5,766 nucleotides of DNA, from positions 1-5,766 of the forward strand of contig CAZXGG010000124.1 of the NCBI GenBank assembly GCA_964640125.1, written 5' to 3'. The notes beneath the pieces were generated by a model that ran no database searches, was not told the origin of the DNA, and saw nothing but the letters and a program-made list of their open reading frames with translations. Shown here piece after piece: positions 1 through 5,236 of this stretch. Position numbers and translations under genes: made by a program. Origin of the DNA: G020353115 sp964640125. GTDB lineage: Bacteria; Bacteroidota; Bacteroidia; Bacteroidales; VadinHA17. Each line of letters opens with the position of its first letter. Position 1 is the stretch's first letter.

Positions 1-23
1 ATCTCATTATCAACCACTTAAAG

Positions 24-44
24 ATCCTGAACCAAGTTCAGGAT
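24..44. repeat. REP-like short palindrome
   Basis: A perfect 9-bp stem, ATCCTGAAC pairing with GTTCAGGAT, closes a 3-nt CAA loop. No T-tract follows on either strand, so it is not an obvious intrinsic terminator. Short palindromes of this kind, often followed by GAC as here, are scattered between genes in many Bacteroidota genomes; that comparison is from memory. About 25 bases further on, CCCCG (71-75) and CGGGG (85-89) could form a second, weaker hairpin. Confidence 0.5.
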
Positions 45-90
45 GACTTAGAACCCAGTTGCGACACACCCCCCGGACAGGAGACGGGGC

Positions 91-319
91 ATTAATTAAC
101 TCAAGTTGCTAGTTATTGCAAAAAGTTATATGATTTGCTTAAATTATAGAATTTCCCATTGGAGAGTGACTCTCCGAGTCGCTCCTCCCGCCATCAGCGG
201 GAGTTTACAGAGCGCTCTGGAGAGCGCAAACGACTTGGAAAGTCGTTCTCCAAAGGTGTTTTCTATACATACAATATGTCTGGCACTTCATCTGTAACTA
301 GCAACTTGAGTTAATTAAT
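91..319. mobile_element. 229-bp MITE/REP-like element with perfect 25-bp terminal inverted repeats
   Basis: Positions 91-115 and 295-319 are exact reverse complements over 25 bp; the left arm includes AACTCAAGTTGCTAGTTA. Both ends carry TTAATTAA (92-99 and 311-318). Because that octamer is itself palindromic, it could be part of the inverted repeat or a duplicated target site. The interior is AT-rich at its edges and has a GC-rich, highly folded core (159-253). No credible protein is encoded: a 63-codon frame inside it is interrupted by the hairpins and resembles nothing known. Small size, perfect terminal repeats and absence of a transposase suggest a non-autonomous transposable element mobilised in trans, or a REP-type element of a TnpA_REP-like HUH transposase. 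The family is not identified. Its right end lies 4 bp from the stop codon of the neighbouring leftward gene. Confidence 0.7.
159..253. repeat. Closed four-arm hairpin cluster in the core of the element
   Basis: An outer 7-bp stem (TTGGAGA 159-165 with TCTCCAA 247-253) encloses four consecutive hairpins, each with a 7-bp stem. They are GTGACTC/GAGTCGC (166-182, loop TCC, one G-T pair), CTCCCGC/GCGGGAG (185-203, loop CATCA), GCGCTCT/AGAGCGC (212-227, loop GG) and ACGACTT/AAGTCGT (230-246, loop GGA). Only a few bases separate the arms. The loops of the first and fourth arms, TCC and GGA, are complementary. The fold could form as single-stranded DNA, as a cruciform or as RNA. It lacks the T-loop and D-loop signatures of tRNA. 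Confidence 0.75.
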
Positions 320-323
320 TGAA

Positions 324-1058
324 TCATTCGTCCAATCCTGGTCGGATAAAACGCCGGGCATCCGGAAACCGTTTTTCTGCGACTTTTCTGATCTTTGATA
401 ACCTGATCAGAAAGCCGAGGATTTTTTCTTCATATTCCGGACGTTCCTCCATCACGATAGTCCAGGCTGCTATGGACCGGTCAAGAGCGATCAGGGCTAC
501 CTTGGCGGAACCAGCACTGTCACTTTTGGAATACTCATCGAATTCTTCGTCGGATGCTGAATGGATCGCACGTTCCAGCTTCACTGAAATAAACAGGTTA
601 TACCATAGAATTACCTCCAGGGCATCCAGAAAGCGAGCTGAAGAACTTGGCTTATGTTTAAGCGATTCATAATTTTTTATTCCTGTATCCTTGTTCTCTT
701 TTTCAAACCAGTCGTGTATCTCAAATGCAGTTTCACTGGCGAATTTGCTCAGTTTATCCTGGAAAGGTTCTGGCTTTTCCTTAAAATCACTGTCTTTAAT
801 TTCCGAGAGATCGATTCCCATCTCTTCAGCATCTTCTTCAATCATAAGCATGGTTGCCTTAAGGACATTTGAGACATACTTGAAGGTGTCTTCCATGCTT
901 AGATTTTGATTCTCAGGATCAAAAGCATAATTCCGGCATTTCGAGGTAAAAAGGCACCGTTCACACCAGCGATCACAATAGTTGAATATACCATCAATGT
1001 ATCCATCCATTGATCCAAGTTTCTTGAACCGCTCCTTCATCTCTTCGGGTGTTTCCAT
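324..1058 (-). CDS. Uncharacterised acidic protein with N-terminal four-cysteine cluster
   Basis: This 244-aa protein begins at an ATG (complement of 1056-1058) and ends in TGA. Its clearest feature is a cysteine cluster near the N-terminus: C28-x3-C32-x2-C35-x5-C41, within NYCDRWCERC and FTSKC. Such spacing could bind zinc or an iron-sulfur cluster; no other cysteines are present in the chain. The remainder is rich in Glu, Asp and Lys and is predicted to be mostly helical, with a somewhat hydrophobic stretch around LDALEVILWYNLFISVKLER. There is no signal peptide or convincing membrane segment, so it is probably cytoplasmic. I recall similar CDRWCERC proteins as unnamed families in Bacteroidota, but I know of no function. 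It is transcribed alone. It appears more GC-rich than the genes to its right, which may point to a different origin. The 3' end lies 4 bp from an inverted-repeat element, so the original C-terminus may have been altered. Confidence 0.85.
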   Translation of the reverse strand: METPEEMKERFKKLGSMDGYIDGIFNYCDRWCERCLFTSKCRNYAFDPENQNLSMEDTFKYVSNVLKATMLMIEEDAEEMGIDLSEIKDSDFKEKPEPFQDKLSKFASETAFEIHDWFEKENKDTGIKNYESLKHKPSSSARFLDALEVILWYNLFISVKLERAIHSASDEEFDEYSKSDSAGSAKVALIALDRSIAAWTIVMEERPEYEEKILGFLIRLSKIRKVAEKRFPDARRFIRPGLDE

Positions 1059-1088
1059 ACTGTGCTGTTTTTAACTGGTAAAGTAACG

Positions 1089-1118
1089 GAAAAGTAAACA
1101 ATTTTATCGTTTTAAGAA
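1089..1118 (-). promoter_or_regulatory. Possible promoter of the cysteine-cluster gene
   Basis: Read on the minus strand, TACTTTTC (1096-1089) matches the Bacteroidota -7 consensus TAnnTTTG except for the last base. A TTT lies 20 bases upstream, where TTG is expected. It would start a transcript about 25 nt before the ATG at 1058. AT-rich DNA makes such near-matches common, so this is weak. Confidence 0.25.
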
Positions 1119-1168
1119 AGATGTTCTGGTTAGTGCATGTAACTTAAATTGGGTGTCTTTATGAATTG

Positions 1169-1188
1169 CCCCGACATTTATGTCGGGG
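1169..1188. repeat. GC-rich perfect palindrome (REP-like hairpin)
   Basis: CCCCGACAT and ATGTCGGGG form a 9-bp stem around two T bases (8 bp with a four-base loop is more realistic). No T-run follows on either strand, so terminator function is doubtful. From memory, CCCCGACATnnATGTCGGGG-type palindromes are common dispersed intergenic repeats in Bacteroidota. Confidence 0.55.
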
Positions 1189-1210
1189 TAGAATAAGCAA
1201 TATATAATAA

Positions 1211-1257
1211 CCTCCGACTATTGTCTTTCATCACTTCGCTATCGATTCTGTCGGAGG
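1211..1257. repeat. 8-bp inverted repeat bounding a 31-bp spacer
   Basis: CCTCCGAC (1211-1218) and GTCGGAGG (1250-1257) are exact reverse complements. They could form a hairpin with a long loop or mark the edge of the unassigned block to the right. No second copy of either arm is seen at the right end of that block. Confidence 0.4.
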
Positions 1258-1298
1258 AATGCACCATGGTTCAATAAGAAAGTATCGTCTGCCCACTT

Positions 1299-1350
1299 TT
1301 CCAAAGTTCCACAGGGACCTGCCATTGGCATGGCTATGCTACCTTTGGGA
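1299..1350. other. Possible structured RNA or DNA element (nested stems)
   Basis: TTCCAAAG (1299-1306) can pair with CTTTGGGA (1343-1350) over 8 pairs including one G-U. Inside it, GCCAT (1321-1325) pairs with ATGGC (1330-1334) around a TGGC loop, and AGG/CCT (1313-1320) gives a minor stem. The nesting suggests a structured element, but there is no covariation evidence and no family I can name. Confidence 0.25.
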
Positions 1351-1388
1351 GAATGCCTGTAGCACAGTTGAGCTGAAGACTTTTAACA

Positions 1389-1407
1389 CCAGCCGCTTGA
1401 AAGCTGG
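1389..1407 (-). terminator. Weak candidate terminator of the AbiE-type operon
   Basis: Nine bases past the toxin stop codon on the minus strand, CCAGC (1407-1403) pairs with GCTGG (1393-1389) around a 9-nt loop, followed by TGTTAAAA. The stem is short and the T-tract poor, so it may not be an efficient terminator, but nothing better lies downstream of the operon. Confidence 0.2.
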
Positions 1408-1415
1408 ATATTGGA

Positions 1416-2111
1416 TTATAAGATTGGATAGTCTTTGTAAAATCTCAGTAATCTGATAACCTCATACCGCATTTTCGTTTGCACAAATTTTTTCATTTTG
1501 CTATCCAATAACTCACCAATACCCTGTAATAGCCCTTTATCGGTCATGCTTTCAAGCTGTTCAATGCAAGCTTGAAGATATTGCGGTAAAGGCATCCCCA
1601 TCCGGGATTCAACAATGTTTATATTAACCGGGGTTTGTCTCTGCATAAGAAACCAACTATCAAAAATATCACGGTTTGCTATTGCCTCCCTGTCGAGTAA
1701 AGCACAGAGTTTGTGAGCAAACATATCTTCCTGAACCATTACTTTAATGTTGATCCCCAACAGGTTCTTGATTTCGTACCTGTTGTCAAATAAACGGTTT
1801 GAGATCTCAACTTTCAGTTTGCGTTCATTCATGCCATAATCAAGTACGATCAGGGGACCAAAGAATTTTGTTGCCTCATCAAATATTTTACCATATTTTA
1901 GTATTATTTGACGGAGTTTTTTGTACGTATAAATTTCCTTTTCAACAACAAGCAGGTTGAAATCCAGATCGACAGAGAATCGAGGAAGATTATAGAAAAA
2001 CATGAGAGCACTACCACCCTTGAATCCAAGGTAATTTGCCAGTTCCAGATCTGAATAAATATCTTTCAGGATTTGTACCAGGAAGAATCTATGACGGTTA
2101 ATGTTAACCAT
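1416..2111 (-). CDS. AbiEii-like nucleotidyltransferase toxin (type IV toxin-antitoxin)
   Basis: This 231-aa protein carries the motifs of the AbiEii/AbiGii (DUF1814) nucleotidyltransferases. Motif I has GGSAL at residues 32-36 and RFSVDLDF at 44-51, giving metal-binding D48 and D50. Motif II is KLKVEIS (98-104), motif III QEDMFAHKL (127-135, with K134), and motif IV NRDIFD (146-151). All expected catalytic residues are present, so it looks active. Characterised relatives bind GTP or transfer nucleotides (to tRNA in mycobacterial homologues), causing reversible growth arrest, and contribute to abortive phage infection. The target here is unknown. The ATG (complement of 2109-2111) overlaps the last 8 nt of the upstream antitoxin gene, implying translational coupling in one operon. 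The length is shorter than that of lactococcal-type toxins but usual, from memory, for the compact Bacteroidota versions. Family assignment is firm; biological role is inferred. Confidence 0.93.
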   Translation of the reverse strand: MVNINRHRFFLVQILKDIYSDLELANYLGFKGGSALMFFYNLPRFSVDLDFNLLVVEKEIYTYKKLRQIILKYGKIFDEATKFFGPLIVLDYGMNERKLKVEISNRLFDNRYEIKNLLGINIKVMVQEDMFAHKLCALLDREAIANRDIFDSWFLMQRQTPVNINIVESRMGMPLPQYLQACIEQLESMTDKGLLQGIGELLDSKMKKFVQTKMRYEVIRLLRFYKDYPIL

Positions 2112-2691
2112 TATTTTGCAGGATTTTTTTTACTCTTTCAGATAATGCCTTCGACTGGTATATGGACAAAAGTGTATAAATGGTTTTTCTATTCAGAGGA
2201 TTTAGATTATCAAAATAGTATTCCGTAGTCAGATACATTAGATCCAGAAACGCCCTTTCGGCAGATGCGATATTGATATCTTCACACCTGTTTATTCCAG
2301 AGATATTCACAAGTATTTCATTTTTGATTTTACGAAACTGGAATGTCCTGTTATTAATCTCAATGCACCTGTTCATATAACTGATTGCTGTAATGCGTGA
2401 ATCGTATTGAAATAGGATACCGGATTTCTGCAAAACATATTCCAGAGAGATATAGGAAGGAGTATAAATGATGCATGCCAGTTCTTCATGATTGTAATCT
2501 GGCTTGGCGTATATACCTCTACGTGGATTCAATAATTTTCCTGTATGCACGTAATAGTTCAATTTTCTGTTGAGCGATTGAAAGTTTGTTTCACCTACCA
2601 GCATGGAGATATCCTTCAAACGAAAAACTGTCCGCTGGTCTTTGTAAACCGCCAATACAATATTCTGCGAATTATTTTGTGAACTATACAT
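2104..2691 (-). CDS. AbiEi-like antitoxin and winged-helix autorepressor
   Basis: I place the start at the internal ATG (complement of 2689-2691), giving 195 aa. The open frame continues upstream to an ATG at 2769 (221 aa), but a strong promoter at 2717-2747 lies within that extension and the 26 extra residues look unlike the family. The N-terminus (about 11-63) is a winged helix-turn-helix: TVFRLKDISMLVG, then LNRKLNYYVHTGKL and the RRGIYAKP wing typical of AbiEi antitoxins. The rest (64-195) is the C-terminal domain, with SYISLEYVLQKSGI and ASAERAFLDLMYL. In known systems AbiEi represses its own operon by binding inverted repeats and counteracts the toxin without forming a stable complex with it (type IV). 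A matching inverted repeat is present here at the start codon. The gene runs directly into the toxin with an 8-nt overlap. An A-rich stretch rather than a Shine-Dalgarno precedes the chosen ATG, as is usual in Bacteroidota. Confidence 0.9.
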   Translation of the reverse strand: MYSSQNNSQNIVLAVYKDQRTVFRLKDISMLVGETNFQSLNRKLNYYVHTGKLLNPRRGIYAKPDYNHEELACIIYTPSYISLEYVLQKSGILFQYDSRITAISYMNRCIEINNRTFQFRKIKNEILVNISGINRCEDINIASAERAFLDLMYLTTEYYFDNLNPLNRKTIYTLLSIYQSKALSERVKKILQNNG

Positions 2692-2720
2692 TTTATTTTT
2701 TGATATGTACAGTTCACAAA
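2676..2720. promoter_or_regulatory. Putative AbiEi operator: 16-bp-arm inverted repeat over the start codon and -7 box
   Basis: TTTGTGAACTATACAT (2676-2691) and ATGTACAGTTCACAAA (2705-2720) are reverse complements at 15 of 16 positions and are separated by 13 bp. One arm ends on the antitoxin start codon and the other covers half of the -7 promoter element. A protein bound here would block RNA polymerase. AbiEi proteins from Streptococcus and Serratia are known to bind paired inverted repeats in their own promoters, which makes this the likely operator. Binding by this protein is inferred. Confidence 0.75.
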
Positions 2721-2747
2721 TATAGTTAATGTTGTTCGAAAATCCAA
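2717..2747 (-). promoter_or_regulatory. Bacteroidota-type promoter of the AbiE-type operon
   Basis: On the minus strand, TTG (2747-2745) is followed by a 20-bp spacer and TATATTTG (2724-2717), an exact match to the Bacteroidota -7 consensus TAnnTTTG with the expected spacing. Transcription should start about 5 bases further on, near 2711, leaving a leader of about 20 nt before the ATG at 2691. The ATG at 2769 would lie upstream of the transcript. Confidence 0.75.
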
Positions 2748-2839
2748 TTGAGTCAAAGGAAAAATCCATTTTACTGGATTACTCGCTACCCGCAGGGCAG
2801 GCACACGACCTGCTCGTGATCCCGGTTTTGGGAAAGAAT

Positions 2840-2870
2840 GTCATCCGACGACTTAAGTTCGTCTGATGAC
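2840..2870. repeat. Long hairpin, 12-bp arms with one mismatch
   Basis: GTCATCCGACGA (2840-2851) and TCGTCTGATGAC (2859-2870) pair at 11 of 12 positions around a CTTAAGT loop. It is followed on the plus strand by TGTATTACG rather than a T-tract, so it is probably a dispersed REP-like repeat and not a terminator. It separates the two divergent operons. Confidence 0.55.
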
Positions 2871-2871
2871 T

Positions 2872-2894
2872 GTATTACGTTAACAAAGTAATAC
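2872..2894. promoter_or_regulatory. 7-bp dyad upstream of the helicase promoter
   Basis: GTATTAC (2872-2878) and GTAATAC (2888-2894) are perfect inverted repeats separated by 9 bp, immediately upstream of the likely -33 region of the helicase gene. It could be a regulator-binding site or a chance AT-rich dyad. Confidence 0.3.
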
Positions 2895-2925
2895 TTTTAT
2901 TTCGTTTATGTTTTTTATAGATTTG
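2895..2925 (+). promoter_or_regulatory. Probable promoter of the helicase operon
   Basis: TAGATTTG (2918-2925) matches the Bacteroidota -7 consensus TAnnTTTG exactly. The -33 position, 20 bp upstream, has TTT (2895-2897) in place of TTG. Transcription would begin near 2930, leaving a leader of about 17 nt before the ATG at 2948. Confidence 0.5.
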
Positions 2926-2947
2926 GTGCTAAATTATTTACCAATGT

Positions 2948-5224
2948 ATGACAACAAGGGGTAAAGATTCAATTGAAGCTATTGCATCGAAGTTCATTAA
3001 CCACACGAACCACCACGTGTTTTTAACCGGGAAAGCAGGGACAGGTAAAACAACTTTCCTGAAAAATATAATTGAACATACACATAAAAAAGCTATTATT
3101 GCTGCACCCACTGGTATTGCAGCAATAAATGCCGGAGGGGTCACCCTTCATTCCCTTTTCCAGTTACCTTTCGGGGCATTTATTCCATCCAATGACCGGA
3201 TAAAAGAAGACAATATCACGATACAGGTAAATACCCCACAATCCCTTATCAAGGCCTTTCAAATGAACAAATCAAAGAGAAACATGCTGAAAGAGCTGGA
3301 ACTGCTGATTATTGATGAAGTAAGCATGCTGCGAGCAGATTTGCTTGATGCCATAGATAGTGTTTTGCGTTACATAAAAAAACTGGAAAGCAGCCCCTTT
3401 GGTGGTGTACAATTATTATTTATAGGAGATTTGTACCAGTTACCGCCAGTGGTCAAAGAAGAAGAATGGGATTATCTTGCTCCCTATTATTCCGGGATTT
3501 ATTTTTTTAACGCGAAAGCTTTGCAACATAATAAACCTTTACAGATAGAGTTAAAAGAAATCTACCGGCAGTCAGACAAACTCTTTATTTCTTTACTTAA
3601 CCACCTGCGGGAAAATACCATTACGAAAGAAGACATTGAGGTGTTAAACAGGTATTATAAACCCTCTTTCCAACCCGATGAAAAGGAAGGTTATGTATAC
3701 ATAACCACACACAATCGTAAAGTTGACGAAATAAACAGGCAAGCCTTAAAAGAATTACCAGGAAAAATATATTGTTTTGATGCGGAGGTTGATAAGGATT
3801 TCAGTGAATACCTTTATCCAGTTGAGTACAGGTTGGAGCTTAAAAAGGGGGCACAGGTTATGTTTATCAAGAATGACTATTCCGGGGAACAGCTTTATTT
3901 TAACGGAAAAATTGGCATAGTAAGCGACTTGTCTCCCGACAGGATAAAAGTCAGCTTCAATGACGGGTCGCCGTCTGCCGAAGTGGAACATTATATTTGG
4001 GAGAATAAAATATATACGCTCAATAAAGAAACAAACGAGATAGAAGAGAAGATAAAAGGTACGTTTTCACATTATCCTATAAAACTGGCATGGGCAATAA
4101 CTGTTCACAAAAGCCAGGGATTAACCTTTCAAAAAGCCATTATTGATGTTTCCAGAGCCTTTGCCCCGGGCCAGATATACGTCGCCCTTTCACGCCTGGT
4201 CTCCCTGGATGGTTTAGTGCTTACCGGAACAATCCCATTTTCAGGACTGGAACAGGATGGAGCACTTATAGGGTTTATGAAAAGCAAAGAGGGTCCGGAT
4301 GTATTGGAAGAAGTACTAAAAGAAGAAACACATCATTTCATTGTAGACACCGTATTAAAATCCTTTAATTTCAACTCTCTATGTAACATATTCAACTACC
4401 ATGTTGAAAGCTACACTAAAGATGATAGAAAATCGACGAAACAAAAATATAAAAACTGGGCCGTTGAGATACAGACTGATTTAATACTTGTAAAAGAGGT
4501 AGCCGATAAGTTTTTAGATCAACTCAGGAATATCACCGGAACGCGACATCCTGGTTATATTTCAGTTTTACACAACAGGGTGATAGCCGCAAAAGAATAT
4601 TTTGAGCCATTGCTGAAGAGTTTTTCAGAACGTGTTTTCGACCAGATAAATTTATTAAAGAAGCAAAAAAAGATAAAAACTTACCTGAATGAATTGCGGG
4701 ATATTGAATTGCTCTTTTTTAAACAACTTCAGTTTATATATAAATCAGAAGCCCTTATCAATTCTGCCATTCTTAATACCGAGCTAGTTAAGGGAAAGCT
4801 GCTAAATTCCACTCTTTATGAAGATCGCATGAATTTGATTCAGGGCAAAGGTATTTCCACGTTAAAAAGAATTAAAACCAGGAATGTAAAGGGTGCCCAG
4901 GAAATGAGTAATAAAGAAACACGAGCAAATACCAAGCAGATAAGTTATGATTTGTTTCAGAAAGGAAAAACAATAAAAGAAATTGCTGAAGAGCGATCAC
5001 TTGCGATAACTACCATTGAAGGACATTTGGCTCATTACGTGGCAAAAGGGCTTATTGATGTTTCCCGGTTTGTTGATGAAAGTAAGGTGAAACAGGTCAT
5101 TAAGGCATCTAAAAAACTGGAAACAACGAACCTTGGGCCTATTAAGGAATATCTCGGGAATGGATTTACATACAGCGACCTTCGTTTTGTTATGGCAAGC
5201 TACATATCATCAGTCAAAGAATAA
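2948..5224 (+). CDS. PIF1-like SF1B DNA helicase with C-terminal helix-turn-helix domain
   Basis: The 758-aa protein has a complete set of PIF1/RecD-like superfamily 1B helicase motifs: Walker A GKAGTGKTT (28-36), motif Ia APTGIAAINAGGVTLHS (53-69), Walker B LLIIDEVSM (119-127), motif III GVQLLFIGDLYQLPPV (153-168), motif IV EIYRQ (204-208), motif V WAITVHKSQG (382-391) and motif VI YVALSR (411-416) with the likely arginine finger R416. A long charged helical segment (about 430-650) follows, then a helix-turn-helix domain from about 666 (GKTIKEIAEERSLAITTI, EGHL), of the type found at the C-terminus of RecQ-like and other helicases (HTH_40). It should unwind DNA 5' to 3' using ATP, in repair, recombination or replication of difficult structures; this is inferred from the family. 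ATG 2948 is the only ATG in frame before Walker A. The architecture and length are, from memory, common in Bacteroidota. Nothing appears truncated. It probably shares a transcript with the small gene 12 bp downstream. Confidence 0.93.
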   Translation: MTTRGKDSIEAIASKFINHTNHHVFLTGKAGTGKTTFLKNIIEHTHKKAIIAAPTGIAAINAGGVTLHSLFQLPFGAFIPSNDRIKEDNITIQVNTPQSLIKAFQMNKSKRNMLKELELLIIDEVSMLRADLLDAIDSVLRYIKKLESSPFGGVQLLFIGDLYQLPPVVKEEEWDYLAPYYSGIYFFNAKALQHNKPLQIELKEIYRQSDKLFISLLNHLRENTITKEDIEVLNRYYKPSFQPDEKEGYVYITTHNRKVDEINRQALKELPGKIYCFDAEVDKDFSEYLYPVEYRLELKKGAQVMFIKNDYSGEQLYFNGKIGIVSDLSPDRIKVSFNDGSPSAEVEHYIWENKIYTLNKETNEIEEKIKGTFSHYPIKLAWAITVHKSQGLTFQKAIIDVSRAFAPGQIYVALSRLVSLDGLVLTGTIPFSGLEQDGALIGFMKSKEGPDVLEEVLKEETHHFIVDTVLKSFNFNSLCNIFNYHVESYTKDDRKSTKQKYKNWAVEIQTDLILVKEVADKFLDQLRNITGTRHPGYISVLHNRVIAAKEYFEPLLKSFSERVFDQINLLKKQKKIKTYLNELRDIELLFFKQLQFIYKSEALINSAILNTELVKGKLLNSTLYEDRMNLIQGKGISTLKRIKTRNVKGAQEMSNKETRANTKQISYDLFQKGKTIKEIAEERSLAITTIEGHLAHYVAKGLIDVSRFVDESKVKQVIKASKKLETTNLGPIKEYLGNGFTYSDLRFVMASYISSVKE

Positions 5225-5236
5225 ACCAAATTGAAA

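Larger units (their letters stand above)
1059..1415. other. Intergenic region with palindromes and an unassigned hairpin-rich block
   Basis: This 357-base gap separates two leftward genes. The first ~110 bases are AT-rich leader. A GC-rich palindrome follows at 1169-1188, then a dyad at 1211-1257, then a block (about 1258-1410) that is less AT-rich and rich in potential stems. No reading frame in the block looks like a real protein: the longest plus-strand frame (from 1259) runs into the toxin gene, and minus-strand frames are interrupted or lack recognisable motifs. The block could be a structured RNA, a remnant of a mobile element, or an intergenic repeat. I do not recognise it. Confidence 0.5.
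2770..2947. other. Divergent intergenic region between AbiE-type and helicase operons
   Basis: The left part (2785-2830) is GC-rich with short overlapping stems, for example CACGA/TCGTG with loop CCTGC, and resembles degenerate intergenic repeat DNA. It is followed by a long hairpin (2840-2870), a 7-bp dyad (2872-2894) and an AT-rich helicase leader. No open frame here looks genuine. Confidence 0.5.

Noticed and set aside
159..253. Cloverleaf-like fold with a 7-bp closing stem, as in a tRNA
   Set aside because: There is no T-loop (TTCRA) or D-loop GG signature, all arms have 7-bp stems, and there are four arms with tiny loops.
106..297. 63-codon plus-strand open frame inside the inverted-repeat element
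   Set aside because: It runs straight through the hairpin arms and into the right terminal repeat, its composition is dictated by them, and it has no recognisable domain.
91..319. Integron attC site
   Set aside because: No GTTRRRY/RYYYAAC core pair at the ends and no integrase or cassette array nearby; the perfect arms are also unlike the imperfect attC stems.
319..909. Plus-strand frames (319-672, 654-872, 691-909) opposite the cysteine-cluster gene
   Set aside because: They are antisense shadows of a long, coherent minus-strand gene.
1169..1188. Intrinsic terminator
   Set aside because: The stem is strong, but neither strand has a T-tract after it, and no gene ends close by in a suitable orientation.
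1259..1456. 65-codon plus-strand frame starting after the 1211-1257 dyad
   Set aside because: It overlaps the 3' end of the toxin gene on the other strand, lacks recognisable motifs and has no promoter; the nested stems explain the DNA at least as well.
2692..2769. 26-codon N-terminal extension of the antitoxin
   Set aside because: The promoter and operator lie inside it, so the transcript should begin downstream of its ATG.
2616..2804. 62-codon minus-strand frame overlapping the antitoxin start
   Set aside because: It is out of frame with the well-supported antitoxin and has no homology that I recognise.
2938..3144. Hydrophobic minus-strand frame opposite the helicase N-terminus
   Set aside because: It is antisense to the Walker A and Ia coding region; the apparent hydrophobicity is a by-product of the helicase codons.
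3755..3991. 78-codon minus-strand frame within the helicase gene
   Set aside because: It is an antisense shadow of a conserved coding sequence.
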